Source: Hyphomicrobiales bacterium
GTDB taxonomy: Bacteria > Pseudomonadota > Alphaproteobacteria > Rhizobiales > Beijerinckiaceae
NCBI GenBank assembly: GCA_027489835.1
Contig: JAIXZF010000384.1
Coordinates: forward strand, 1-5,986
Direction: 5' to 3'
Length of the DNA stretch: 5,986 bases
The notes beneath the pieces are model-generated. The model was not told where the DNA came from and searched no databases. It saw only the letters and a list, made by a program, of their open reading frames with translations. The position numbers and the translations under genes are program-made. Shown in pieces: positions 1-5,758 of this stretch; position 1 is the stretch's first letter; each line of letters opens with the position of its first letter.

Positions 1-627
1 CGCGAGGGCGGCCCGCACATCGACCTGCTGCGCCGTCTCGGCCATTGGCTGATGAAGGAGCCGAGCCTCGAGGAGGAGGCCCTGCGCGCCTCGGCCCGCG
101 GCCGCACCATCGACATCGAGCGGCAGACCCTGGGCGACGCCCCCGGCGCGGTGACCATCACCAGCCCCTCCGGCGCGGCGCGCGTGCTGCCGCTTGGCGC
201 CGACAAGCCAGGCCTGTTCGCCGCCCGCCTGCAGGCGACCGAGCTGGGCCTGCACAGGCTGCAGTCGGACCAGCTCGTGGCCTTCGTCAGCGTCGGCAGC
301 GACAACCCGCGCGAGTTCACCGATGTTCTCAGCGACGCCGGCCGGCTCAGGCCCGTGGCCGAGAGCCTTTCGGGCTCCTCCCGCCGCATCGGCCGGGAGA
401 CCGGTTCCGATGTCGACCTGCCGCGCGTCACGCCCGTGCGGGCAGGCGGCCGACTGGCCGGCGGCGACTGGATCGGCCTGCGCATCAGCGATTCCGGCAT
501 CGTGCGCGGCGTGTCGCTGATGCCGGTCTTCCTCGGTCTCGGCGGCCTTGCGCTCCTGCTCGGCGTGCTGCTGGCGGGCTGGCTGGGCGAAGGCGGCGGG
601 CGCGGCCTGCGTCGCCGCCAGGGCTGA
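1..627 (+). CDS. C-terminal part of a large membrane protein with glutamine-amidotransferase-like domain (5' end outside window)
   Basis: The frame is open from the first base and gives 208 residues before TGA at 625-627. It opens with GGPHIDLLRRLGHWLMKEP followed by an acidic LEEEAL stretch. I recognise this as the end of the class-I glutamine-amidotransferase-like domain in large (about 700-residue) alphaproteobacterial membrane proteins, which often sit with MoxR ATPase, DUF58 and DUF4159 genes. A beta-rich region of about 130 residues follows, then one strongly hydrophobic segment (about residues 172-195 of the visible part), and a short Gly/Arg-rich tail that is probably cytoplasmic. This suggests a membrane-anchored protein with a large extracytoplasmic domain. 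The biochemical role of the family is not established. An internal ATG at 52 is not the start, because conserved-looking sequence precedes it. The gene converges on the GNAT gene with a 24-bp gap and no obvious terminator. The family assignment is from memory of family patterns, so moderately sure. Confidence 0.75.
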   Translation, partial: REGGPHIDLLRRLGHWLMKEPSLEEEALRASARGRTIDIERQTLGDAPGAVTITSPSGAARVLPLGADKPGLFAARLQATELGLHRLQSDQLVAFVSVGSDNPREFTDVLSDAGRLRPVAESLSGSSRRIGRETGSDVDLPRVTPVRAGGRLAGGDWIGLRISDSGIVRGVSLMPVFLGLGGLALLLGVLLAGWLGEGGGRGLRRRQG

Positions 628-651
628 ACACGCTGCCCGGTCTGCCGGCAA

Positions 652-1155
652 TCAGCGCCTTGGCCTGACCATGCCCTTCGCGCCGGCCAGTGCGCCGGGC
701 GCCAGTTCGGCGGCGAGAAAGCGCGCGGGGTTCACCGGACCAGGCAAAGCCAGCTGCCCATCCGGGACGCGGGCGAAGCCGAAGCGCCGGTAATAGGGCT
801 CGTCGCCCACGAGCAGGACGAGCGTTTCGCCTCCTGACGTGGCGCTCTCCAGCGCCCGCCGCATCAGCGCCGAACCGATGCCGACATTCTCGAAGGACGG
901 ATCGACGGTGAGCGGTCCGAGGATCAGCGCCGGCGCGGCCCCCGCCATGACCGGCGACAGCCTGATCGATCCGACCAGCAGCGTGCCGACCAGCGCGGAA
1001 AAGCAGAACTCGGGCGTCGCCGCGCCTCCGCCTTCTCGCAGCCTGAACGCGGTGCGGGCATAGCGTCCCGGACCGAAGGCGCGGTCGTGCAGCCGCTCGA
1101 TGGCGTCCTCGTCGAGCGGCGATTCGGGTCGGATAACGAAGGAGAGCGTGGACAT
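652..1155 (-). CDS. GNAT family N-acetyltransferase (YhbS-like)
   Basis: The product has 167 residues, a normal length for a single-domain GNAT enzyme that moves an acetyl group from acetyl-CoA to an amine. The fold order is visible: an N-terminal IRPESPLDEDAIERLHDRAF strand-helix; motif A at residues 79-98 (LGPLTVDPSFENVGIGSALM), whose G92-I-G94 forms the pyrophosphate-binding loop; and GDEPYYRRFGF at 118-128, the usual YhbS/COG3153 signature. The Q/R three residues before the first loop glycine is Glu89 here, which is common enough in this subfamily not to imply loss of activity. The start is fixed by an in-frame TAA seven codons upstream, and it is the only ATG after that stop. No clear Shine-Dalgarno is visible. 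It lies 56 bp downstream of the NUDIX gene on the same strand and is probably cotranscribed. The acceptor substrate cannot be predicted. Confidence 0.88.
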   Translation of the reverse strand: MSTLSFVIRPESPLDEDAIERLHDRAFGPGRYARTAFRLREGGGAATPEFCFSALVGTLLVGSIRLSPVMAGAAPALILGPLTVDPSFENVGIGSALMRRALESATSGGETLVLLVGDEPYYRRFGFARVPDGQLALPGPVNPARFLAAELAPGALAGAKGMVRPRR

Positions 1156-1211
1156 GGCTGGGGCGGCGCGGCCTTAGCACGCGGTCCGGCCCCGGTCCAT
1201 GGCGGCCGCGC

Positions 1212-1715
1212 TCACCAGAACGGGCTGACGACGCCATCCTCCAGCGCCTCGGCGAGCCGCCGCCGCGTCGGCTCGGTGACGCCCTCGGGCAGACGCGCCA
1301 GGGGAAAGAAGGCCGCCTCAGCGATCTCCCGGCCGGGCTTCGGCGGCCCGCCCCATTGGAAGTCCTCGACGACGAAGACCGCGACATGGTCGCGCCGGCC
1401 GAGAGCGCGGTTCAGGAACACGCCGTGCAGCCGCGGCAGGCCGATGGGCATCAGCCCGGCTTCCTCGCGCAGTTCCTTGGCGAGTGCGTCCAGCAGCGTC
1501 TCCCCGATCTCGACGCCGCCGCCCGGGAGGTGCCAGCCGGAGATGTAGGTGTGCTTCACCAGCAGCACCTGCTCCTCATCGTCGAGCACGATGGCGCGGA
1601 CGCCCAGCGTCATGGCGCGGGTGAGCAGGAAGAACCTGTGGAGGAGCCAGCGCAGCGGCCGGAAAGCCAGCCATCCGGATCGATGTTCCGCTGCGTCGTC
1701 ATGCGCCTCATGCAT
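1212..1715 (-). CDS. NUDIX hydrolase
   Basis: The product has 167 residues. NUDIX enzymes hydrolyse nucleoside diphosphates linked to another moiety, using Mg2+ held by the glutamates of the Nudix box. The box is at residues 66-88: G66, five residues, E72, seven residues, then KELREEAGL. This matches the consensus except that Lys80 replaces the first Arg; the metal-binding E81, E84 and E85 are all present. The preceding core strand AIVLDDEEQVLLVKHTY and the WHLPGGG turn are typical. An amphipathic, hydrophobic N-terminal helix (about residues 20-35) is usual for this alphaproteobacterial subgroup. I chose ATG 1715 over the upstream ATG at 1814 because AAAGGA (minus strand, 1727-1722) lies 6 nt before it and the extra 33 residues are not NUDIX-like. 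The gene is the first of a two-gene unit with the GNAT gene. The substrate is unknown. Confidence 0.9.
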   Translation of the reverse strand: MHEAHDDAAEHRSGWLAFRPLRWLLHRFFLLTRAMTLGVRAIVLDDEEQVLLVKHTYISGWHLPGGGVEIGETLLDALAKELREEAGLMPIGLPRLHGVFLNRALGRRDHVAVFVVEDFQWGGPPKPGREIAEAAFFPLARLPEGVTEPTRRRLAEALEDGVVSPFW

Positions 1716-1721
1716 GACAAA

Positions 1722-1727
1722 TCCTTT
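1722..1727 (-). promoter_or_regulatory. Shine-Dalgarno of the NUDIX gene
   Basis: The minus strand reads AAAGGA with a 6-nt spacer to the ATG at 1715. This is the main reason for choosing the shorter NUDIX start, since the longer in-frame start at 1814 has no comparable site. Confidence 0.7.
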
Positions 1728-1733
1728 ACGAAA

Positions 1734-1760
1734 TTGTGGCATGCCGTTTTTGCACCACAA
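1734..1760. promoter_or_regulatory. Inverted repeat TTGTGG-N15-CCACAA upstream of the NUDIX gene
   Basis: TTGTGG (1734-1739) and CCACAA (1755-1760) are perfect 6-bp inverted arms with centres 21 bp apart, about two helical turns. It lies 19-45 bp upstream of the NUDIX ATG and overlaps the tentative NUDIX promoter. Position and geometry would suit a dimeric repressor. A 6-bp repeat can also arise by chance, and no regulator gene lies nearby. Confidence 0.3.
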
Positions 1761-1828
1761 AGCGGGATTACACGCGTCTTTCAGAGGGCACGCAAGGGCG
1801 CGCCGTCGTTTCACAAAGGTCCGTTCCG

Positions 1829-1948
1829 ATGTTTCTCGCTTCGCTGATTTCGTTGTTCACGGCTCCCCGGGCCTATGTCTGGCGCCCTGCGCTGACGCTT
1901 CGCGATCCGCAGATCGTATCGGCCCTGATGCCCGACTGCTGCCGTTGA
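1829..1948 (+). CDS. Candidate small ORF / leader peptide, 39 aa
   Basis: ATG 1829 opens a 39-codon frame ending at TGA 1946-1948. AAAGG at 1815-1819 is a plausible Shine-Dalgarno 9 nt upstream of the ATG. The peptide begins with a short hydrophobic stretch (MFLASLISLF) and ends DCCR, with adjacent Cys codons two codons before the stop. I do not recognise the family. G/C at third positions is roughly 70 percent by eye, lower than in the flanking genes, so coding status is uncertain. The frame stays open without ATG back to 1736, but only the 1829 start has a ribosome site. The first of three hairpins begins 6 nt after the stop, and the metallophosphoesterase starts 93 nt after it. It could be a regulatory leader peptide, an independent microprotein, or a chance ORF. 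Confidence 0.35.
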   Translation: MFLASLISLFTAPRAYVWRPALTLRDPQIVSALMPDCCR

Positions 1949-1953
1949 CGCCC

Positions 1954-2003
1954 CGGCGCTTGACGCGCCGCCGCTGACAGGCCAAGCCCGGACCACTCCG
2001 GGC
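1954..2003 (+). promoter_or_regulatory. Two tandem hairpins in the leader upstream of the metallophosphoesterase terminator
   Basis: Hairpin 1 pairs CGGCGC (1954-1959) with GCGCCG (1965-1970) around the 5-nt loop TTGAC. Hairpin 2 pairs GCCCGGA (1986-1992) with TCCGGGC (1997-2003) around the 4-nt loop CCAC. Both stems are perfect, and with the terminator they make three evenly spaced stem-loops between the small ORF stop and the metallophosphoesterase start. CCGGG (1998-2002) of hairpin 2 can instead pair with CCCGG (2017-2021), the 5' arm of the terminator. GCGCC (1965-1969) of hairpin 1 can pair with GGCGC (2001-2005). Such mutually exclusive pairing is the layout of an attenuator, but GC-rich DNA makes cross-pairing easy. 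Confidence 0.4.
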
Positions 2004-2015
2004 GCGACGATGTAG

Positions 2016-2038
2016 CCCCGGTGAGAGCCGGGGTTTTT
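2016..2038 (+). terminator. Rho-independent terminator (possible attenuator) abutting the metallophosphoesterase start
   Basis: CCCCGG (2016-2021) pairs with CCGGGG (2028-2033) around the 6-nt loop TGAGAG, followed directly by five T (2034-2038). This is a canonical intrinsic terminator on the plus strand. It ends 3 bases before the preferred GTG start of the metallophosphoesterase. The 3' arm is also the only G-rich element at ribosome-binding distance, so the hairpin could alternatively hide a weak ribosome site. Confidence 0.65.
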
Positions 2039-2041
2039 GCT

Positions 2042-2926
2042 GTGCCGTTCACGCTGGCCCATCTGTCCGATCCGCACCTCAACCCTCTGCCGAAGGTCAG
2101 GGCGCGCGACCTCCTGAACAAGCGGATGGCCGGCTACGCCAATTACCTGCGTTCGCGCCGGGTGGTGCACGACATGCAGGTGCTGGACCGCATCCTCGCC
2201 GACATCGCCGCCCACCAGCCCGACCACATCGCCTGCACCGGCGACATGACCCATATCGGCCTGCCGAGCGAATTCGCCACCGCCGTCGCCTTCATGGAGC
2301 GCCTCGGCCCGCGCGAGCGCGCCAGCTTCGTGCCCGGCAACCATGACGCCTATGTACCCTCGAGCCTCGCTGCGCTTGGCGAGGCCATGGCGCCCTGGTG
2401 CCGCAGCGACGAGGGGCTGTCCGATTATCCCTGGCTCAAGGTCCGCGACCACGTCGCGCTGATCGGCCTGTCCTCGGCCGTGCCGACAGGGCCCGTCATG
2501 GCGTGGGGACGCATCGGCCAGGAGCAGGCCGACAAGGCCGAGGCGCTGCTGCATTATGCCGGCAAGCGCGGGCTCAGGCGCGTGGTCCTCATCCACCATC
2601 CGCCGCATGTCGGCGGCGCGCAGCGCGGACGCGAACTGCGCGATTCACCGGTGTTCGAGGCGATGATTGGCGCTGCCGGCGCGGACCTCGTCATCCACGG
2701 CCACAACCACCGCTGGTCCATCGCCAGGATTCCCGGCCAGCGCGCCGACGTGCCGGTGGTGGGCGTGCCCTCCTGCTCGATGGGGCCGCGCGGCCACGGC
2801 GAGCAGGCGAGCTGGCACCTGTTCAGCATCCCGGAGGGCGACGCGCCGATCTCGCTCGAGCGGCGCGGGACGATGCCGACCGGCGGCGTCGGAAAGCTGG
2901 CCGAGGTCGATCTCGTCAAGCGCTAG
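2042..2926 (+). CDS. Calcineurin-like metallophosphoesterase
   Basis: The product has 294 residues, a usual length for class III cyclic-nucleotide-phosphodiesterase-like (CpdA-type) enzymes. These cytoplasmic enzymes use two metal ions to hydrolyse phosphoester bonds. All metal-ligand motifs are present in order: D10-P-H12, G67-D68, GNHD at 99-102, HH at 185-186 and GHNH at 220-223. It should therefore be catalytically competent, although the natural substrate (cyclic nucleotide, phosphodiester or other) cannot be told. I prefer GTG 2042 (MPFTLAHLSDPHL), because homologous proteins begin just before this first strand. The in-frame GTG at 2021 would start inside the terminator stem and has no ribosome site. 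The Shine-Dalgarno for 2042 is poor: only GGGG from the hairpin arm. The gene stands alone on the plus strand, and its 3' end overlaps the convergent SDR gene by four bases. Confidence 0.88.
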   Translation: MPFTLAHLSDPHLNPLPKVRARDLLNKRMAGYANYLRSRRVVHDMQVLDRILADIAAHQPDHIACTGDMTHIGLPSEFATAVAFMERLGPRERASFVPGNHDAYVPSSLAALGEAMAPWCRSDEGLSDYPWLKVRDHVALIGLSSAVPTGPVMAWGRIGQEQADKAEALLHYAGKRGLRRVVLIHHPPHVGGAQRGRELRDSPVFEAMIGAAGADLVIHGHNHRWSIARIPGQRADVPVVGVPSCSMGPRGHGEQASWHLFSIPEGDAPISLERRGTMPTGGVGKLAEVDLVKR

Positions 2927-3669
2927 ATGCAGCGCCCGCCATCGACCTCGAGCACCGCGCCCGTCACCATCGCCGCCTCGTCGGAGCACACGAAGACGCA
3001 GGCATTGGCGATGTCCTGCGGCGTCGAGAGCCGTCCCAGCGGGATCGAGGCGCGGAAGGCGGCGCGCTTCTCGGGCGTGTCCTCCCCCATGAAGGTTGCC
3101 AGAAGCGGCGTCTCCCCCGCCACGGGCGCGATCGCGACCACCCTGATGCGGTCCGGCGCCAGCTCGACAGCCATCGATTTCGAGACGAGGTTCACCGCTC
3201 CCTTCGACGCGTTGTACCAGGTCAGCCCCGGCCGCGGCCTTATGCCGGCGGTCGAACCGATGTTGCAGATCACGCCCCCGCCCCGCGCCCTCAGATGCGG
3301 CACCGCGGCCTGCGCGAACAGGTAGACCGACTTCACGTTGACCGCGAAGACCCGGTCGAATTCGTCCTCCGTCACCTCCAGCATCGGCTTGTTGCGGTGG
3401 CTGATGCCGGCATTGTTGACGATGATCGCAAGGTCACCGAAGCGCTTGATGGTGGCTTCGACCGCCCGCGTCACATCGCGCGCCTTCGAGACGTCGGCCC
3501 TGATCGCGAAGGCCCTGCGCCCGATGCCGCGCGCCACCTCGCGCGCCTTGTCGTGATCGAGGTCAAGCACCGCGACCTTCGCCCCTTCGCGCGCGAAGGT
3601 TTCGGCGATGCCCTGGCCGAAGCCCTGACCCGCCCCGGTGACGATGGCCACCTTGTCCTTCAGCCGCAT
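2923..3669 (-). CDS. SDR family NAD(P)-dependent oxidoreductase
   Basis: The 248-residue product is a classical short-chain dehydrogenase/reductase. The Rossmann cofactor loop T11-G12-x3-G16-x-G18 is intact, and D36 at the end of the second strand favours NAD over NADP. NNAG is at 85-88. The catalytic tetrad is visible: N111, S139, Y152 and K156 (YNASK). The usual PG motif after strand six is replaced by PVAGETPLL (182-190), and the C-terminus is EVDGGRCI. I recall both traits from a subgroup of rhizobial SDRs annotated as glucose 1-dehydrogenase or FabG-like, so they are subgroup features and not damage. A strong ribosome site, GGGGGAG (minus, 3683-3677), lies 7 nt before the ATG. The gene follows glucokinase by 42 bp and is probably the last gene of that operon. 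A sugar or related alcohol as substrate is only inferred from this neighbour. Confidence 0.92.
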   Translation of the reverse strand: MRLKDKVAIVTGAGQGFGQGIAETFAREGAKVAVLDLDHDKAREVARGIGRRAFAIRADVSKARDVTRAVEATIKRFGDLAIIVNNAGISHRNKPMLEVTEDEFDRVFAVNVKSVYLFAQAAVPHLRARGGGVICNIGSTAGIRPRPGLTWYNASKGAVNLVSKSMAVELAPDRIRVVAIAPVAGETPLLATFMGEDTPEKRAAFRASIPLGRLSTPQDIANACVFVCSDEAAMVTGAVLEVDGGRCI

Positions 3670-3711
3670 GGCGCATCTCCCCCGCTGACGTGCTTGCCCG
3701 GGGTGAGTGTT

Positions 3712-4701
3712 TCAGGCCCAGAGCCTGTCCTCAAGCCCGTAGGCGGCCGGGTCGCATGCGACGCGCGCAAGGCCGCGTTCGGCCGGGTCGGGTCCGGTCA
3801 GGACCGAGAGCGGGATGCCAGCCATCAGCGCCTGCATCGGAGGCTTGGCCGCGAAGGCAGAGCGCAACTCGGCCAGGTCCATCATCGGCATCAGCCTGGG
3901 CACGATGCCACCCGCGATGAACACGCCGCCCGTGGCCTTGAGCGCCAGCGCCAGATCCCCCGCGACGCGGCCGAGCAAGCGCCCGAACAGCCTGACCGTG
4001 GCTCGTGCCGCAGGATCGCCAGCCTCCGCGGCGCGGCCCACGGCGGCGCCGTCGACATGGATGGGTATGCCCTCGGCCCGCCGTCGCAGCGCGGCGTCGA
4101 GCCGGGCTAGGCCCGCGCCCGACAGCACGCTTTCCACGGTCACGCGGCCGTCGACGCGCTCGAGGAAGGGCCAGAGGGCGAACTCGTCCTCGCGCGCCGG
4201 TCCGAACTCGATGTGCCCCGCCTCGGTCGGCGCGATGGCGTACCGCCCGTCCCGCCCGACCAGCGCCGCCGCGCCGAAGCCCGTGCCTGGGCCGAGCACG
4301 AGCCGCGCGCCGTTCCGCGCGGGCGTGCCGCCGCCGACGGGAGTGAGATCGGCAGGCCCGAGATCGGGAAGGCTGGCGGCCAGCGCCTCGAAATCGTTGA
4401 GCAGCAGCCCCTGCTCCAGCCCGAGCGCGGCTATCAGCGAGGGCCCGTCGAAGCTCCATCCGGCATTGGTGAGCTCGGCGCCGAGCCCGATCACCGGGCC
4501 TGCCACGGCCAGCGCCGCCGCGCGCGGCCGAACGCCGGCCGCGGCGATGGCGCCCCCGAGCGCGGCCTCGCAGCTTGGCTCGTCGCGCGTCGAGAGCCGG
4601 CGGATCGTGCGGGGCGCGCGGCCGGGCGCGTCCACGATCCCGATGCGGCAATTGGTGCCGCCGATGTCGGCGACAAGCAGCGGATGCGGCAGCGTGTTCA
4701 T
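3712..4701 (-). CDS. glk: Glucokinase
   Basis: The 329-residue product phosphorylates glucose with ATP to glucose 6-phosphate in the cytoplasm (EC 2.7.1.2), feeding the Entner-Doudoroff and pentose phosphate routes usual in alphaproteobacteria. Motifs match the Escherichia coli Glk type rather than ROK kinases: the phosphate loop DIGGTN (12-17), LNDFEA with catalytic-base Asp (101-106), GPGTGFG (137-143), TEAGH (159-163), SGAGL (194-198) and FIAGGIVPR (261-269). There is no ROK zinc-binding Cys cluster. An upstream in-frame ATG at 4788 would add 29 Arg/Pro-rich residues and overlap the preceding gene, so I chose ATG 4701, just before the first strand. The ribosome site is weak. It begins 22 bp after the stop of the secreted-protein gene and is followed by the SDR gene, so the three are likely cotranscribed. 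Confidence 0.93.
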   Translation of the reverse strand: MNTLPHPLLVADIGGTNCRIGIVDAPGRAPRTIRRLSTRDEPSCEAALGGAIAAAGVRPRAAALAVAGPVIGLGAELTNAGWSFDGPSLIAALGLEQGLLLNDFEALAASLPDLGPADLTPVGGGTPARNGARLVLGPGTGFGAAALVGRDGRYAIAPTEAGHIEFGPAREDEFALWPFLERVDGRVTVESVLSGAGLARLDAALRRRAEGIPIHVDGAAVGRAAEAGDPAARATVRLFGRLLGRVAGDLALALKATGGVFIAGGIVPRLMPMMDLAELRSAFAAKPPMQALMAGIPLSVLTGPDPAERGLARVACDPAAYGLEDRLWA

Positions 4702-4723
4702 GGCTTGCGCCAAAGTTCCCCGC

Positions 4724-5701
4724 TCAGGGCTTCTTCGCCGGGGCCGGGGCGGGCCTGACCGGGTCCTTGGTGAAGCCCTTGAAGACATGATCGGGCGAAG
4801 AGGTGTTGTGCTGCGAGTGGGTCAGCCGCCCCATCCAGACATCGGTGGCCTGCGCCTTCTGGAAGTCGAGCACATGCTCCTCGCGCCAGCGCCGCGCGCC
4901 GGGCTCGCGCACGGCCACGCGCGACACGTCGTTGTTGAAGTCAGTCACGTACATCGAGCGCAGCGCGGCGAAGGCCTTGCCGCCGGTCACCGGCTTGTCG
5001 AGCACGGCGTCGAGCACCATCCGGTTCTCGTCCACGCTCTCGAGCTTGATCGAGCCGGAATTGCCGTCCTTGAACGCCATTTTGAATTCGAGCGTCTTGG
5101 GGTCGAACTCGATCTCCTTGATGTTCACGACTGGCCGACCTTCCTGCTCGATCGGCCCGAACAGGAAGGAGGAGCCATAAGCGTTGAAGCTCAGATGCGC
5201 GGGGGGCATCGGGCGAGCGCGCCAGTAGCCATCCTGCGGATAGACCACGAGCACCTCATAGGATTTGTCGCGCCCGAGCTTCCAGAGCTGCACGAGATGA
5301 AGGCCCTTCTCCACACGGTCTCCCACGCGGAAAGTCGTGTCGGCGGGCCGCCAGAAGGTCGGGAATGTGTAGCCCACCAGCCAGTATTCGATGCTCTCGT
5401 AGAAGGTGACGCGCCGCGGCGGCACCGGCGCGGTGAAGACCGGATCGCCCGTCATGTCGCAGGCGGTCCAGTCGGCCTCCCAATTGTCCTTCACCAGCCC
5501 GCCGATATAGGGCGGATGCGCGGCCTCGATGCGGAAGCGCCGCACTTCGGGGTTCGCGACCTTGATGGTGACGTTGTCCTTCTCGGCGCAGAGCACGGGC
5601 TCGGACTCGTTCGTCACCGTCACGGGAACGGCATCCAGAGACGCGGCGAAGGCCGAAGCGCTGAAGGCGGTGGCGAGCATCAGGGTGGTCAAGCGCAGCA
5701 T
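4724..5701 (-). CDS. Secreted or periplasmic protein of unknown function
   Basis: The product has 325 residues and I cannot assign a function. Residues 1-19 look like a Sec signal peptide: MLRL, then a hydrophobic Ala/Thr/Leu core ending in A17-F-A19. Lack of a lipobox Cys argues against a lipoprotein. The mature part has no further membrane segment. It alternates beta-strand-like stretches rich in aromatic residues (for example a YWLVGYTFPTFW run at 106-117) and contains only two Cys, C38 and C81, which could form a disulfide. A fairly distinctive motif, HSQHNTSSPDHVFKGF, lies at 295-310, followed by a Pro/Ala/Lys-rich tail. I believe similar hypothetical proteins occur in other Hyphomicrobiales. 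GAGG lies 7 nt before the ATG. It is the likely first gene of an operon with glk and the SDR, but the position does not reveal its job. Sure of the gene and its export, not of its role. Confidence 0.82.
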   Translation of the reverse strand: MLRLTTLMLATAFSASAFAASLDAVPVTVTNESEPVLCAEKDNVTIKVANPEVRRFRIEAAHPPYIGGLVKDNWEADWTACDMTGDPVFTAPVPPRRVTFYESIEYWLVGYTFPTFWRPADTTFRVGDRVEKGLHLVQLWKLGRDKSYEVLVVYPQDGYWRARPMPPAHLSFNAYGSSFLFGPIEQEGRPVVNIKEIEFDPKTLEFKMAFKDGNSGSIKLESVDENRMVLDAVLDKPVTGGKAFAALRSMYVTDFNNDVSRVAVREPGARRWREEHVLDFQKAQATDVWMGRLTHSQHNTSSPDHVFKGFTKDPVRPAPAPAKKP

Positions 5702-5734
5702 GGCGGGCCTCGAACAGTCAGAACATCATGTGAT

Positions 5735-5744
5735 CGTCATGACG
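5735..5744. repeat. Perfect 10-bp palindrome CGTCATGACG
   Basis: A perfect palindrome sits in the 57-bp gap between the FkbM gene and the secreted-protein gene, 34 bp upstream of the latter's ATG. A second shorter palindrome, GACGTC, lies at 5755-5760 and overlaps the FkbM stop codon. It could be an operator for the downstream operon. There is no supporting promoter and the element is short. Confidence 0.25.
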
Positions 5745-5758
5745 GGATTGGATCGACG

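Larger units (their letters stand above)
1716..2041. other. 326-bp divergent spacer between NUDIX and metallophosphoesterase genes
   Basis: This is the only long stretch without a conventional gene. The NUDIX-proximal half (1716-1800) is locally AT-richer than its surroundings and contains the NUDIX Shine-Dalgarno and an inverted repeat. The other half holds a 39-codon ORF, three perfect hairpins and a T-run, all on the plus strand. On the minus strand, TTGTGG (1760-1755) and CACAAT (1738-1733), 16 bp apart, could form a weak sigma-70-type promoter for the NUDIX gene (3/6 and 4/6 matches to consensus). I could not find a convincing plus-strand promoter by eye. No tRNA or riboswitch class that I know matches the segment. 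Confidence 0.6.

Noticed and set aside
485..1387. Long minus-strand open frame overlapping the GNAT and NUDIX genes
   Set aside because: It is an Arg-rich shadow frame of two genes with clear catalytic motifs.
1737..1754. Sigma-54 promoter-like TGGCATG...TTGCA on the plus strand
   Set aside because: The GG and GC doublets are 14 bp apart instead of the required 12, and this spacing is strictly constrained in sigma-54 promoters.
1945..1965. Two TTGACG copies (1945-1950 and 1960-1965) resembling -35 boxes
   Set aside because: No -10-like hexamer lies 16-19 bp downstream of either copy, and the second forms part of hairpin 1.
2010..2015. Start-stop minimal ORF ATG-TAG just before the terminator hairpin
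   Set aside because: There is no ribosome site upstream, and such hexamers are common by chance. Nothing else supports it.
2021..2041. Upstream GTG 2021 as start of the metallophosphoesterase
   Set aside because: It lies inside the terminator stem-loop, has no Shine-Dalgarno, and adds seven residues before the first conserved strand.
2398..4110. Very long plus-strand open frame running across three genes
   Set aside because: It overlaps the phosphoesterase, SDR and glucokinase in another frame, has Arg/Pro/Ala-rich low-information content, and matches no family. It is a high-GC artefact.
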